Counted from the stretch's first letter, positions 1 through 9,840 are shown. The stretch: 64,000 nt of DNA from Kordia jejudonensis (GCF_001005315.1 NZ_LBMG01000026.1:1-64000), one strand, 5' to 3'. Notes: generated by a model from the letters alone, not told the origin. Program-made: numbers and translations.

Positions 1-31
1 GACCATGACTGAACTTCGGTTCGCTTTTTTA

Positions 32-916
32 TTATTTAAACTTTAAAAAACGTCTTTCTTCACGTTTTAAAATATTTTGAAACTTGTTTGGTGGCGTGAT
101 TGAAAATGACAACTTTTCCAATGTTTTAGGATGCGAGAACTGAATGAAAGTTGCACATAAAAACAATCCTTTTTTATAATTTTCTTCAGGATTTCCGTGA
201 AGTTGATCGCCCACAATTGGATGATTGATGCTTGCCAAGTGAATTCGCAATTGATGTGTTCTTCCCGTTTTTGGAACTAATTGTACATGCGATAGATATT
301 CGTTTTGCAATGATGAAACTGTTTCTATAGTTTTAAATGTGGTAAACGCTTCTTTTTCGGCTACAGCCGTGTGAATTTCACCTTTTAGAGCCGTTTTGCC
401 TAAAACAATTGCCTGATATTCTTTAGAAATTTCCTGTTGTTCAAACTGTTTGTACAAATCAATTTGCGCACTTTTTGTTTTGGCAATTAATAGAATTCCC
501 GAAGTTGGATTGTCCAATCGATGTACAGGTTTTGGAAACGCTAACGCATCATTTGCTTCGGAACGTTTCAAATTGTACGGTAATGCATTTTCAATGGTTT
601 TGAAATAATTTCCATTGGTAGGAAATCCAGCAGGTTTGTTGATGATTGCAATGTCATCATCTTCAAAAATTATAGGAATTTGAAGCTTGAATATTTTTTT
701 TATCACTGTTTCTTCTTCAAAAACTTCTACAACATCGTTTGTGTTGAGGTATGTTGCTGTTGTAGCAATTTTTCCATTTACATAAATTAACTTTTTTTTG
801 AGTATTTTTTTAAGCGCACTTTTACTCAAAATACTAGCAAATACAGCAACTTCATATTCTTGTATACGAATAGAAGTATGAAGGTTTGGGACGATATGTG
901 TTTCGAGGAGTTTCAA
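32..916 (-). CDS. RluA-family 23S rRNA/tRNA pseudouridine synthase
   Basis: Isomerises uridine to pseudouridine in structured RNA in the cytoplasm. An S4 RNA-binding domain lies near the N-terminus (the stretch SKSALKKILKKKLIYVNG), followed by the RluA catalytic fold with the signature HRLDNPTSG carrying the catalytic Asp, and the late family motif KTGRTHQLRIHL. I start at the TTG at 916, giving MKLLETHIVPN as in flavobacterial relatives from memory; the frame is open upstream to another TTG at 943, so nine more residues are possible. No ATG is available in the right place. The exact target uridine cannot be told from sequence. It stands alone on the minus strand at the window edge. Confidence 0.88.
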   Translation of the reverse strand: MKLLETHIVPNLHTSIRIQEYEVAVFASILSKSALKKILKKKLIYVNGKIATTATYLNTNDVVEVFEEETVIKKIFKLQIPIIFEDDDIAIINKPAGFPTNGNYFKTIENALPYNLKRSEANDALAFPKPVHRLDNPTSGILLIAKTKSAQIDLYKQFEQQEISKEYQAIVLGKTALKGEIHTAVAEKEAFTTFKTIETVSSLQNEYLSHVQLVPKTGRTHQLRIHLASINHPIVGDQLHGNPEENYKKGLFLCATFIQFSHPKTLEKLSFSITPPNKFQNILKREERRFLKFK

Positions 917-1071
917 ATTTTTTATAAAAATACAAACAGACAATCAAATAACAGTGTATTGACAGTGTAAAGTCAGTAAATCATTATCTTATATTAAAAA
1001 TAAGTAAAAGATTACAAAAAAAGCATATCAATGTTACGGTTTTTACGTATGCTAACTACTTTTGTAGTATA

Positions 1072-1079
1072 TATATTTG
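1072..1079 (+). promoter_or_regulatory. Bacteroidetes -7 element (TATATTTG)
   Basis: TATATTTG matches TAnnTTTG and lies 23 bases before the ATG of the lipoprotein gene. No TTTG was found at the expected -33 distance, so support is partial. Confidence 0.35.
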
Positions 1080-1102
1080 TGTTCAATTAAACATATTTAA
1101 TC

Positions 1103-1522
1103 ATGAAAAAAATAATTGGAGCAGTATTGTGTATGTGTTTGTTACTTATATCTTGTGCTTCAGACGACCTTACGATTGAGGAAATGTCCTTGAGTAAAGC
1201 AGAACAAGATGCAATTGTAAAATTAGTAACGACCAACCTTTCTATAACAGAAAAAACACAAGTCACGATTAACGAAGTAAAGTTAGTAAAAATCAATGAA
1301 AGTTATTATTTAAGATCATACCATGGCGATAAAATTACGACTACTTTATTACGAGTTGAAAATAGAACAACATTGAAATATGCAGGAATTTCATGTACGA
1401 CTACTTATTGTTCAACTGATACTGGCTGTATTCCAGATAAAGACGGAAAAAAATGTACCAAATGTGGAGCCTTTAGTTCAGATTGTACAAAAACGGTAAC
1501 TTCCGACATTGTAGCCGACTGA
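1103..1522 (+). CDS. small lipoprotein with Cys-rich C-terminus
   Basis: Unrecognised 139-residue lipoprotein. The N-terminus is a lipoprotein signal with lipobox LISC and lipidated Cys18, so the mature protein should be anchored in the outer or inner membrane. A short charged helical region follows, and the last 45 residues contain six cysteines (CTTTYC, TGC, CTKC, SDC) plus an acidic tail. The cysteines could form disulfides or bind a metal; neither is shown. It has its own -7 element, stands alone, and ends at a strong terminator shared with the convergent htpG. Function unknown. Confidence 0.8.
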   Translation: MKKIIGAVLCMCLLLISCASDDLTIEEMSLSKAEQDAIVKLVTTNLSITEKTQVTINEVKLVKINESYYLRSYHGDKITTTLLRVENRTTLKYAGISCTTTYCSTDTGCIPDKDGKKCTKCGAFSSDCTKTVTSDIVAD

Positions 1523-1546
1523 AATTAGACATACTTTCTTTTTAAA

Positions 1547-1586
1547 ATATCAAAAAACCACTTCGAAAGAAGTGGTTTTTTGATAT
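1547..1586. terminator. bidirectional terminator between convergent genes
   Basis: Perfect 18-bp inverted repeat (1547-1564 with 1569-1586) closed by a GAAA tetraloop. An A-run/T-run lies inside the stem, so it can serve both the lipoprotein gene and htpG. Confidence 0.92.
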
Positions 1587-1610
1587 ATAACTAAAATTAA
1601 ATTTTATAAT

Positions 1611-3500
1611 CTATTTTATCATATCATAACTACGTTTGATGAATTGTGTCAACTCTTCTCCCGTTAGTAAATTTTGCGATAAACGTGCTAAATCTAATGA
1701 TTGTTTAATTAAACGTTCTTGTTTTTTCTTCGTTTTTGTGTTTAGAATTTGTCCAACCAATTCATGATTTGTATTTACGACTAAGTTGTACATTTCTGGG
1801 AAATTCCCCATTCCAAACATTCCGCCACCGCCAGTTTGTTGCATCTCTTTCATACGACGCATAAATTCTGGTTGTGTTATCATAAACGGAGACGCTTCAG
1901 AATCCATCGCTTCCAGCTGAACTGTATATTTATCAGCAGGTACAACTTCTGTTAAGGTAGTTTTTAAACTTTCTTTTTCTTCATCCGAAAGTTTAGAAAT
2001 TTGCTCCTCATCTTTTTTGATAATATTATCAATATGATCTGCATCAACACGTGCAAATGAAATATTTTCTTTTGATGTTTCCAGCTTCTGAATTAAGTGT
2101 GAAACAATTGGAGAATCTAACAATAAAACTTCGTATCCTTTTGCTTTTGCAGCTTCAATATAGCTGTGTTGCTGATCTTTGTCAGAAGCATATAAAACGA
2201 TTGTTTTGCCATCTTTATCTGTTTGCGCATCTTTGATTTTTTCATTCAATTCTTCAAATGTGTAATACGATCCGTCAACAGAAGGATACAAGGCAAATTT
2301 GTCAGCTTTGTCAAAGAATTTCTCTTCGGAAAGCATTCCATATTCAATCACAATTTTAATATCATTCCATTTTGCTTCAAAATCTTCTCTGTTGTTTTTG
2401 AACAAAGAGCTCAATTTGTCAGCCACTTTACGTGTGATGTATGAAGAAATTTTCTTCACATTTCCATCAGCTTGTAAGTACGAACGAGAAACGTTTAGTG
2501 GAATATCTGGAGAATCAATAACACCTTTCAGCATGGTTAAAAATTCAGGCACAATTCCTTCTACATTATCCGTAACAAATACTTGATTTTGGTATAGTTG
2601 AATACGATCTTTCTGCATATTCATATCGTTCCCCATTTTTGGGAAATATAAAATACCTGTTAAGTTAAACGGATAATCTACATTTAAATGAATATTGAAT
2701 AATGGCTCTTCAAACTGCATTGGATACAACTCACGGTAGAAGTTTTTGTAATCTTCGTCCTTTAAGTCTGCAGGTTGTTTTGTCCAAGCCGGATTTGGAT
2801 TGTTGATGATATTATCTACTGTAATTTTTTCAGCTTCTGCGCCTTCTTCTGCATCTTCAGGAAGTGGTAATGTTTCTTCTTTTGTTCCGAATTTAATTGG
2901 AATAGGCATGAACTTGTTATACTTTACTAACAATTCATTAATTCTAGCATCTTCTAAAAATTCAGTAGAATCTTCTGCAATGTGAAGAATAATTTCTGTT
3001 CCTCTTTCTGTTTTATCGTGTTCTTCTAAGGTAAATTGTGGCGAACCATCACATGTCCAATGTGCGGCTTTCACATCTTCTTTATAACTTTTAGAAATAA
3101 TTTCTACTTTTTCGGCTACCATGAAAGCAGAGTAGAATCCAAGTCCAAAATGTCCGATAATTCCTGAATCTTTGGCAGAATCTTTGTATTTTTCTAAAAA
3201 TTCTTCTGCTCCAGAAAAAGCGACTTCGTTGATGTATTTTTGAATTTCATCGGCAGACATTCCAAGTCCTTGATCAATAATATGAAGTTTTTTTCCTTCT
3301 TTATCTACTTTAATTTCTATGACTGGATTTCCGTATTCTACGCTTACTTCTCCAATACTTGTTAAGTGTTTCAGCTTAAGTGTAGCATCGGTTGCGTTAG
3401 AAATAAGTTCTCTTAAAAAGATTTCGTGATCGCTGTATAAGAACTTCTTAATTAAGGGGAAAATATTTTCGACAGATACATTAATATTTCCTGTTGCCAT
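1611..3500 (-). CDS. htpG: Hsp90 chaperone HtpG
   Basis: Cytosolic ATP-dependent Hsp90 chaperone of 629 residues, the normal bacterial length. The N-terminal GHKL ATPase has FLRELISNATDA (catalytic Glu and Mg-binding Asn), DQGLGMS and GHFGLGFYSAF; the middle domain contains MNMQKDRIQLYQNQVFV-like Hsp90 sequence and SRSYLQ; the C-terminal dimerisation domain ends in KRSYDMIK. The start MATGNINVSVENIFPLI is typical. It is monocistronic, terminates at the shared hairpin 1547-1586, and is followed upstream by a 400-base non-coding region. No heat-shock operator could be recognised. Confidence 0.97.
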   Translation of the reverse strand: MATGNINVSVENIFPLIKKFLYSDHEIFLRELISNATDATLKLKHLTSIGEVSVEYGNPVIEIKVDKEGKKLHIIDQGLGMSADEIQKYINEVAFSGAEEFLEKYKDSAKDSGIIGHFGLGFYSAFMVAEKVEIISKSYKEDVKAAHWTCDGSPQFTLEEHDKTERGTEIILHIAEDSTEFLEDARINELLVKYNKFMPIPIKFGTKEETLPLPEDAEEGAEAEKITVDNIINNPNPAWTKQPADLKDEDYKNFYRELYPMQFEEPLFNIHLNVDYPFNLTGILYFPKMGNDMNMQKDRIQLYQNQVFVTDNVEGIVPEFLTMLKGVIDSPDIPLNVSRSYLQADGNVKKISSYITRKVADKLSSLFKNNREDFEAKWNDIKIVIEYGMLSEEKFFDKADKFALYPSVDGSYYTFEELNEKIKDAQTDKDGKTIVLYASDKDQQHSYIEAAKAKGYEVLLLDSPIVSHLIQKLETSKENISFARVDADHIDNIIKKDEEQISKLSDEEKESLKTTLTEVVPADKYTVQLEAMDSEASPFMITQPEFMRRMKEMQQTGGGGMFGMGNFPEMYNLVVNTNHELVGQILNTKTKKKQERLIKQSLDLARLSQNLLTGEELTQFIKRSYDMIK

Positions 3501-3748
3501 TTGTTATCTTTTTAGTTTATGATTATAAATTAGTATTGTTTGTACATTCCTTTTCAAAAAAAATACCATTTTCACGTAAGTGACAAGATGACATATGTTT
3601 TGATTTGAAAAATAAATCCAATAAAGAACAAAAACTTTGTAAGGAATCTGAACTCATTTCGATTTAATTTATATGATTAAGGAAAAAGATTGCTATGAGA
3701 AGACACTACTTCCTTAATCGATTGTTTATTTATTGGTTAGGTTGTTTT

Positions 3749-3783
3749 AAAGCGCATTTATGTATACATAGATGCGCTTTTTT
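3749..3783 (+). terminator. Rho-independent terminator-like hairpin
   Basis: Nine-bp stem AAAGCGCAT (3749-3757) and ATGCGCTTT (3772-3780) followed by a T-run. No recognised gene ends just upstream on this strand, so it may end a small RNA beginning near 3660. Confidence 0.7.
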
Positions 3784-3858
3784 AATAGATACTGCGGGTT
3801 ATCTTTCACGAACTAATTTATAATGCTTATTATTGTTCTACAAATTTTTGAGAATTTG

Positions 3859-3866
3859 TAAATTTG
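3859..3866 (+). promoter_or_regulatory. Bacteroidetes -7 element (TAAATTTG)
   Basis: TAAATTTG sits 41 bases before the chosen ATG at 3908. It supports starting the KAS III protein at 3908 and not at the upstream in-frame TTG at 3833, which would precede the promoter. Confidence 0.5.
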
Positions 3867-3907
3867 CAATTCAGTTTTGCACTGAAAATTATAAAATTGA
3901 CAATATT

Positions 3908-4924
3908 ATGTATACATCTAAAATTATAGGTTTAGGACATTATGTTCCAGATAATGTGGTAACGAATGATGATTTATCCAAAATAATGGATACAAATGAT
4001 GAATGGATACAGGAACGTACAGGAATTAAAGAACGACGATTTGCCGTAAAAGGTACAGAAGATACAACTTCGGGAATGGGCGTAAAAGCTGCAAAAATTG
4101 CTATTGAACGCGCAGGAATTGACAAAGATGATATTGATTTTATCATTTTTGCAACCTTAAGTCCCGATTATTATTTTCCAGGACCAGGTGTGATGGTGCA
4201 AAAAGCATTGGATATTAAAACTGTTGGCGCATTAGATGTACGAAACCAGTGTTCTGGATTTGTATATGCAATTTCAGTAGCAGATCAATTTATAAAAACA
4301 GGAATGTATAAAAACATCTTGGTAATTGGATCAGAATTGCATTCACACGGATTGGATATGACGACGCGTGGACGTGGGGTTTCCGTAATTTTTGGAGATG
4401 GAGCAGGAGCAGCCGTGTTATCAAGAAGTTCAGCAGAAGGAACAGGAATTTTGTCTACACATTTACATTCGCAAGGAGAACATGCTGAAGAATTAGCCTT
4501 AACAGCACCAGGAATGGGAACACGTTGGGTAAATGATATTATTGAAGATCATGAAAATAATGTAGAAGATACTTCGTACTTTCCACATATGAATGGACAG
4601 TTTGTATTTAAAAATGCTGTTGTCCGTTTTAGTGAAGTCATTATGGAAGGTTTGAAACAAAATGGATTGCAAAAAGAAGATATTGACATGTTGATTCCGC
4701 ACCAAGCAAATTTGAGAATTGCACAATTTATTCAAAAGAAATTTGGACTTGGAAATGATCAAGTGTATAATAATATCATGCGTTATGGAAATACAACTGC
4801 GGCATCAATTCCGATTGCATTAACAGAAGCGTGGGAAGAAGGAAAAATAAAAGAAGGCGATACGGTAGTATTGGCAGCTTTCGGAAGTGGATTTACTTGG
4901 GGAAGCGTTATTATAAAATGGTAA
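3908..4924 (+). CDS. 3-oxoacyl-ACP synthase III (KAS III family)
   Basis: Thiolase-fold condensing enzyme, 338 residues. It has the complete KAS III triad: Cys115 in NQCSGF, His265 in PHQANLR and Asn295 in YGNTTAAS, and ends with the usual FGSGFTWGSVIIKW. The family condenses an acyl-CoA starter with malonyl-ACP, normally to start fatty acid synthesis. It is not next to plsX/rpmF, the usual fabH context in this phylum, so it may be a paralogue with a specialised starter or product; I give no symbol. Start chosen at the ATG at 3908 (MYTSKIIGLGHYVP), supported by the -7 element at 3859. Followed by a terminator. Confidence 0.88.
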   Translation: MYTSKIIGLGHYVPDNVVTNDDLSKIMDTNDEWIQERTGIKERRFAVKGTEDTTSGMGVKAAKIAIERAGIDKDDIDFIIFATLSPDYYFPGPGVMVQKALDIKTVGALDVRNQCSGFVYAISVADQFIKTGMYKNILVIGSELHSHGLDMTTRGRGVSVIFGDGAGAAVLSRSSAEGTGILSTHLHSQGEHAEELALTAPGMGTRWVNDIIEDHENNVEDTSYFPHMNGQFVFKNAVVRFSEVIMEGLKQNGLQKEDIDMLIPHQANLRIAQFIQKKFGLGNDQVYNNIMRYGNTTAASIPIALTEAWEEGKIKEGDTVVLAAFGSGFTWGSVIIKW

Positions 4925-4947
4925 GTTAAAAAAATACCATAAAAAAG

Positions 4948-4979
4948 TCCCAAGTTCTTACGAGCTTGGGATTTTTTTG
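4948..4979 (+). terminator. Rho-independent terminator of KAS III gene
   Basis: TCCCAAG (4948-4954) pairs with CTTGGGA (4965-4971), followed by seven T. Confidence 0.88.
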
Positions 4980-5208
4980 TTAGATATGTGAAATATCTAA
5001 TATGTGTTATGCAATATTTCTAGGATATTTGTAAGAGTGCTAAATTCGAATAATCAACCTATATTTCTAATACTGAATAACTTTCTTATTACAAAGTTGG
5101 ACGTTTTTTTTGAGATTTACTGACAGCTTAGGAGAAATTTAACAATATTTCGGATCAAACGTATTAGTTTTTAGATCAATAACATTATACACGATTTTAC
5201 ACAAAACA
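4980..5208. other. non-coding gap, nothing recognised
   Basis: AT-rich sequence between the KAS III terminator and the terminator of the convergent receptor gene. I see no coding frame, RNA gene or repeat. Confidence 0.5.
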
Positions 5209-5240
5209 GAAAACCCCAACTGTGCACAGTTGAGGTTTTC
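5209..5240 (-). terminator. terminator of outer-membrane receptor gene
   Basis: A 32-base near-perfect palindrome centred on TGCA with one mismatched pair; on the minus strand it runs into a T-rich tract. It lies about 75 bases past the receptor stop codon. Confidence 0.75.
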
Positions 5241-5313
5241 ATAGATTAATAGCGTTCAATTAACACTAACCATCAATAATAATTGAAGCCATTAAGTTGT
5301 ATAGGTGTTTGGC

Positions 5314-7785
5314 TTATAAAAATCCGCCACTTCCTGATTTTTCATCGTTATCACGTCTTTTACGCGATTTTGCTCTGTATTTTCCACCTCCAAAACGGTA
5401 TGCAATACTCACATTTACGGTATTACTTTCCCATCTGAAAGCTCCAACTTGGCGAAAAGGTCTATCTCCATCAAAACCAAATTCCATTGTATTGAAGATA
5501 TCATTATAATTTACGCTCAACGTTCCGTTTCCTTGTGCAAATGCATACCGCGCTCCAATATTTACAAAATACATTGGCTTCATCTCAAACTGTAATCCTT
5601 GCACGCTTCCTCGGTAAAATCCGAAAGCAGATAAGTTTAGTTTTTTAGTCACTTTAAAATTGTTGAACATTCTAAAATTCCAAGCGGCATTGTCAACTTC
5701 TACGGTTTCACTTACAATATTATCTACTGTAGCCACATCTGTTGGCGCATTCAACGATTCTGTGATTCCTTTTTGTGTTTGCGAGAAGAAATCAAAACTA
5801 GAATTAAAACTCCACCAGCTTGTTGGTCTGAAATTACTTGAAATTTCAACTCCATACGCCGAAGTATTATCAAAGTTGTCGTTTGTTAAAATCAATCGGT
5901 TAATATCTGTACGATCTACAAAAACAGCTCTGTTGATTTCATCTTCAATCAATCTATAAAATACACCACCAGTAATAGTTCCTTTGTTTCCTAGTTTTCG
6001 CGTATAATTCACTTCCATAGAATTGGTAAACTGTGGCTGTAAGTTGATATTTCCAAAAGATGAAATTAGCGGCGTTGCCCATTCTCTAATTGGATTAACT
6101 TGTCCAATTCCTGGGCGATCTACACGTCTACTATAACTCAATTGGTATGAATTTTTCTCAGATGGCGAATACGTAAAAAACGCAGATGGATATACTTGTG
6201 TATAATCATTATTGAAAATGATATTGTCGGTATCCGTCGTTTCAATTTCACTTGACAACGCATTTGCTTCAACTTTTACTGTTTCAGCTCTTAAACCTAC
6301 TTGGTACGACCATTTTTCATATTGTTTCCCGTACGTTGCATAGGCAGAATAAATATCTCTACTATAATTAAAATCAGTGCTTGGTGTTCTGCGTAACATT
6401 CCTGCTTCATCAAACGAAAATCCAGTAGATTGATATTCAATATCAGAGTTAAACAAACGTGCTTCCGCGCCAAGTTCTAACTTTGCTTTGTTTTTCAACG
6501 GACGTACATAATCTAAATTAATAGTAGTACGATCTCTCGAAGTTTCCGTTTCATCTGTATAATTAGGAAAAGTGTTCGCACCTGCAAATTGAAAGTCAAA
6601 CTGATCTTCGGCATCAAATACATTATAATCTGCTTCTAATTCAAGCACATGACCTTCATCATCAATATCATATTTATAATTAAAGTTGTATTGAGAAGCT
6701 AAATTTTCATTATCTGCTAAGAAATCTTGAAATGTATTAAACTGTGGATTGTCATAAAATAAAACATCCGTATTTCCATCATTTTGATTCTCGCTAATAT
6801 TTTGATTCGTAAAGAACGAAATTGTATTCTTATCATTTAAATACACATCAAGTCCAACCTTAAATAAATGTGTTTTTGAGTTGTCTAAAAAGCTAAACAA
6901 TTGCTCAGAATTTTCATCTTCACGAAATATGTTTCCTTCGTTGGCATTTTTGGCAATATTGTTAGAATAATTTCCAAACACGTTAAATTTTCCGTTACGG
7001 TAATTCATATCAATAGCACTGTTAAATTTTGCTTCACGTTCACGTGTCAGTCCAATATTGATATTTCCATTAAACCCAATATTGACATTTTTACGCAAAA
7101 CGATATTGATAATTCCACTCATTCCTTCAGGATTGTACTTTGCAGAAGGATTGGTAATCAATTCAATTTTCTTAATAGAATTTGAAGGTAATTGACGTAG
7201 CAATTGTGCTGTAGGAATGTTTGATAATTTTCCATCAACCATAACACGTACATTTTGATTTCCGCGAAGGCTGATAGCTCCTGTTTGCTGATCTACATTT
7301 ACAGAAGGTAAGTTGTTCATAATGTCAGAAGCTGTTGGTCCGCTAGTTACCAAATCTTTTCCAACGGTAATTACTTTTCGATCTACTTTTTGTTCTATCG
7401 TAGTACGTTCGGCAACAACTTCAACTTCATTTAAAGTAGAAACGCTTTCCGTCAAGGAAACGGTTCCAATGGCAACAACTTTATTATCTTTAGAAATTGT
7501 GACATCTTTTGTAACAGTTTCATATCCGATAAACTGAATTTCTACACTAAGAAATCCTGCTGGAATTTTTTCGATTTTAAAATTTCCATTATCATCCGAA
7601 ATAGCTCCAGTAAGAACGCTATTATCAGCTTTCAATTTAATAACAATGGTTGCATACGGAATGGTTTCTTGTGTAGTGGCATCAATTACTTTTCCAGTAA
7701 TTGTACCGATTTTGGGTGCAGGAGTAGTTTGAGCGTATAATGTGCAGCAGAGCATCATCACGCAGAGTGTGATAAGTGTTTTCAT
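5314..7785 (-). CDS. TonB-dependent-receptor-like outer membrane beta-barrel protein
   Basis: Outer-membrane protein of 823 residues. A Sec signal peptide (MKTLITLCVMMLCC...YAQ) is followed by a carboxypeptidase-regulatory-like domain (GTITGKVIDA...), a plug region (LVTSGPTASDIMNNLPSVNVD) and a long beta-barrel rich in aromatic strands, with the terminal region RVGGGKYRAKSRKRRDNDEKSG lacking the usual final Phe. It belongs to the outer membrane beta-barrel family common in Flavobacteriia; the substrate is unknown. I start at the ATG at 7785, because 37 upstream in-frame residues have no signal-peptide character. It has no SusD partner, is monocistronic, and diverges from the CoA-binding gene. 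Confidence 0.85.
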   Translation of the reverse strand: MKTLITLCVMMLCCTLYAQTTPAPKIGTITGKVIDATTQETIPYATIVIKLKADNSVLTGAISDDNGNFKIEKIPAGFLSVEIQFIGYETVTKDVTISKDNKVVAIGTVSLTESVSTLNEVEVVAERTTIEQKVDRKVITVGKDLVTSGPTASDIMNNLPSVNVDQQTGAISLRGNQNVRVMVDGKLSNIPTAQLLRQLPSNSIKKIELITNPSAKYNPEGMSGIINIVLRKNVNIGFNGNINIGLTREREAKFNSAIDMNYRNGKFNVFGNYSNNIAKNANEGNIFREDENSEQLFSFLDNSKTHLFKVGLDVYLNDKNTISFFTNQNISENQNDGNTDVLFYDNPQFNTFQDFLADNENLASQYNFNYKYDIDDEGHVLELEADYNVFDAEDQFDFQFAGANTFPNYTDETETSRDRTTINLDYVRPLKNKAKLELGAEARLFNSDIEYQSTGFSFDEAGMLRRTPSTDFNYSRDIYSAYATYGKQYEKWSYQVGLRAETVKVEANALSSEIETTDTDNIIFNNDYTQVYPSAFFTYSPSEKNSYQLSYSRRVDRPGIGQVNPIREWATPLISSFGNINLQPQFTNSMEVNYTRKLGNKGTITGGVFYRLIEDEINRAVFVDRTDINRLILTNDNFDNTSAYGVEISSNFRPTSWWSFNSSFDFFSQTQKGITESLNAPTDVATVDNIVSETVEVDNAAWNFRMFNNFKVTKKLNLSAFGFYRGSVQGLQFEMKPMYFVNIGARYAFAQGNGTLSVNYNDIFNTMEFGFDGDRPFRQVGAFRWESNTVNVSIAYRFGGGKYRAKSRKRRDNDEKSGSGGFL

Positions 7786-7933
7786 GTTCGTTAGTTCGTT
7801 TTTTGTTTTTTGATGATAGCTTCCAGAATTACCAGAAGCATGCATACTTGACGAGAGAAAAGAAATGATGTTACGTTCTTTAACATCTTTTAACATAATT
7901 TAACAAATAACGCCATCACTGTTGAAAAATTAG

Positions 7934-7941
7934 TAAATTTG
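7934..7941 (+). promoter_or_regulatory. Bacteroidetes -7 element (TAAATTTG)
   Basis: TAAATTTG lies 54 bases before the TTG start of the CoA-binding gene; no TTTG at -33 spacing was seen. Confidence 0.4.
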
Positions 7942-7995
7942 CCACTGCGTTACCAGCGCACATATCAAATCTTAACCTATTAAATATTCAATCCA

Positions 7996-8385
7996 TTGAA
8001 AACATTAGTGCTAGGCGCTTCATTGAAGACGCATCGTTTTTCACACAAAGCCGTTCAAAAATTAGTAAGCTACAATCATGAAGTAGTCGCATACGGACTC
8101 AGAGAAGGAGAAATTAGTGGTGTACAAATCGATACAGAATTGCTTCCATATCAAGACATTCATACAGTTACACTTTATTTAAATGCTTCGCGTCAAGCTG
8201 CTTTTTACGATTACATAATTTCGTTACAACCTTCACGTGTTATTTTTAATCCAGGAACTGAAAACCCAACGTTTTACAAATTATTAGAAGAACATAACAT
8301 TGCACACGAAGTTGCATGCACTTTAGTATTATTGGCGTCTAATCAGTACGAGCCCAGAGAACGTCAACAATCCGTTAATCGGTAA
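7996..8385 (+). CDS. CoA-binding domain protein
   Basis: Small cytoplasmic Rossmann-fold protein of 129 residues related to the CoA-binding domain of succinyl-CoA synthetase: an N-terminal GASL nucleotide loop, ...[14 protein letters not shown] and [12 protein letters not shown]. The role in the cell is unknown. TTG at 7996 is the only sensible start, since a stop codon lies 15 bases upstream in frame. The C-terminus overlaps the 3' end of the convergent symporter gene by 57 bases. Relatives I remember end near ...CTLVLLxxNQY, so the last 11 residues may be a read-through extension. Confidence 0.8.
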   Translation: MKTLVLGASLKTHRFSHKAVQKLVSYNHEVVAYGLREGEISGVQIDTELLPYQDIHTVTLYLNASRQAAFYDYIISLQPSRVIFNPGTENPTFYKLLEEHNIAHEVACTLVLLASNQYEPRERQQSVNR

Positions 8386-9840
8386 CAATTCGTAGCCAAA
8401 CTGGTAAAAAGTTTCTTTGGAGAGTTTTGTCGCTTCCGCGAGATTGGCAACGTCTTCGGTAACATAAATATAATAACTCCCGAAATTCGCAAGTACATAC
8501 GTTAAACATATGGAAACTAGCGTGACAATCCATACGTGTTTGTCAATAACTTTGTACTTGGTAAAAATTCCAAACGCAAACAAGCCTAACAATGGTCCGT
8601 ACGTATATCCTGCAATAGTTAAAATACTGTCAATAACACTCTTATTTGCCAAACTATTAAAAATAACAACCACAATAATCAACACAACAGACATACCAAT
8701 GTGAACCAACTTTCGTGTGCTTTTCTGTTCGTGTTCAGGTTTCTTTTCAATGCCTAAAAAATCAACGGAAAAAGAAGTCGTTAAAGAAGTCAATGCAGAA
8801 TCGGCACTCGAATAGGCAGCAGCAATCAATCCTAACAAAAATACAACGGCTAACGAAATTCCCAAGCCGCCATTGAGCGCAATTTCAGGAAACAATAAAT
8901 CGGTTTTTGGTTTTCCGTCCATCAACGGCGTCGCAATATTATTTTGAGCGGCATACATAAATAATAAAGCGCCTAACAATAAAAATATCAAGTTTACCAC
9001 AACCAATACAATACTAAAAGAAACCATGTTCTTCTGTGCATCGCCGAGCGTTTTACAAGTTAAATTCTTTTGCATCATATCTTGGTCCAATCCTGTCATA
9101 CAAACGGCAATAAACAAACCACCAAGGAACGATTTCACAAAGTAATTCTTCACCATAAAACTCTCCGTAAACCATATTTGGTTATACTCTTGTAATGCTG
9201 CTGAATTCCAAAATTCGCCAAAACTCATGTTCAAGTTACCTAAAATCAAATACATGGCAACACCAACGGCAATAAGCATAAATAGCGTTTGTAACGTATC
9301 TGTCCACACAATGGTTTTAATTCCACCACGAAATGTGTACAACCAAATCAACAAAATTGACAAAGTAACCGTAACTGTAAACGGAATTCCGTACGCATCA
9401 AACACATAGCGTTGTAATACAATGGCAACCAAATATAATCGGAAGGAAGCGCCCAAAATTCTAGAAATCAAAAAGAAAAAAGCGCCAGTTTTATAACTCG
9501 TTACGCCAAATCTGTCTTCCAAATACTGATAAATAGAAGTTACATTCAAGCGATAATAAATCGGCATTAACACATACGCAATAATAAAATACCCAACCAA
9601 ATAGCCAAAAACCACTTGCATATAGCTAAACTGCGAAGCTTCTACCCAACCAGGCACGGAAATAAACGTAACGCCTGAAAGCGAAGCGCCAATCATTCCA
9701 AAAGCCACTACATACCAAGGCGATTTTCGCGAAGCTTTAAAAAAGGTTTCATTACTGTCGTCTTTTCCTGTGAAATACGAAATTAAAATCAACACGCCAA
9801 AATAGCCGGCAATCAGAAGTAAAATATGAATTGGTTGCAT
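8329..9840 (-). CDS. sodium:solute symporter (SSS family)
   Basis: Polytopic inner-membrane transporter of 503 residues with about 13 hydrophobic segments, using a Na+ gradient to import a solute. SSS features include an N-terminal TM1 followed by [29 protein letters not shown], and [21 protein letters not shown] late in the protein, which contains the conserved Ser residues of the Na+ site. The substrate cannot be deduced. The first ten codons and upstream sequence are duplicated about 0.9 kb away at 10721-10786, on the far side of a toxin-antitoxin pair. The 3' end overlaps the convergent CoA-binding gene. Confidence 0.9.
   Translation of the reverse strand: MQPIHILLLIAGYFGVLILISYFTGKDDSNETFFKASRKSPWYVVAFGMIGASLSGVTFISVPGWVEASQFSYMQVVFGYLVGYFIIAYVLMPIYYRLNVTSIYQYLEDRFGVTSYKTGAFFFLISRILGASFRLYLVAIVLQRYVFDAYGIPFTVTVTLSILLIWLYTFRGGIKTIVWTDTLQTLFMLIAVGVAMYLILGNLNMSFGEFWNSAALQEYNQIWFTESFMVKNYFVKSFLGGLFIAVCMTGLDQDMMQKNLTCKTLGDAQKNMVSFSIVLVVVNLIFLLLGALLFMYAAQNNIATPLMDGKPKTDLLFPEIALNGGLGISLAVVFLLGLIAAAYSSADSALTSLTTSFSVDFLGIEKKPEHEQKSTRKLVHIGMSVVLIIVVVIFNSLANKSVIDSILTIAGYTYGPLLGLFAFGIFTKYKVIDKHVWIVTLVSICLTYVLANFGSYYIYVTEDVANLAEATKLSKETFYQFGYELLPINGLLTFSGLVLIRRQ

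Larger units (their letters stand above)
3501..3907. other. intergenic region between divergent htpG and KAS III genes
   Basis: About 400 AT-rich bases. It contains a perfect 10-bp inverted repeat (3675-3684 with 3710-3719, loop 25), a strong hairpin at 3749-3780 with a T-run, and a -7 element for the downstream gene. The inverted repeat plus terminator could mark a small transcript of about 110 nt, but no known RNA family was recognised. Confidence 0.5.

Noticed and set aside
3695-3826. A 42-codon open frame running through the terminator (MRRHYFLNRL...)
   Set aside because: It crosses a strong T-run hairpin, has a composition unlike real proteins (many Cys, Arg and His from the palindrome), and no -7 element. 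Most likely chance.
7786-7896. Longer N-terminus for the outer-membrane receptor
   Set aside because: The extra 37 residues would precede the signal peptide. The ATG at 7785 gives a normal Sec signal.
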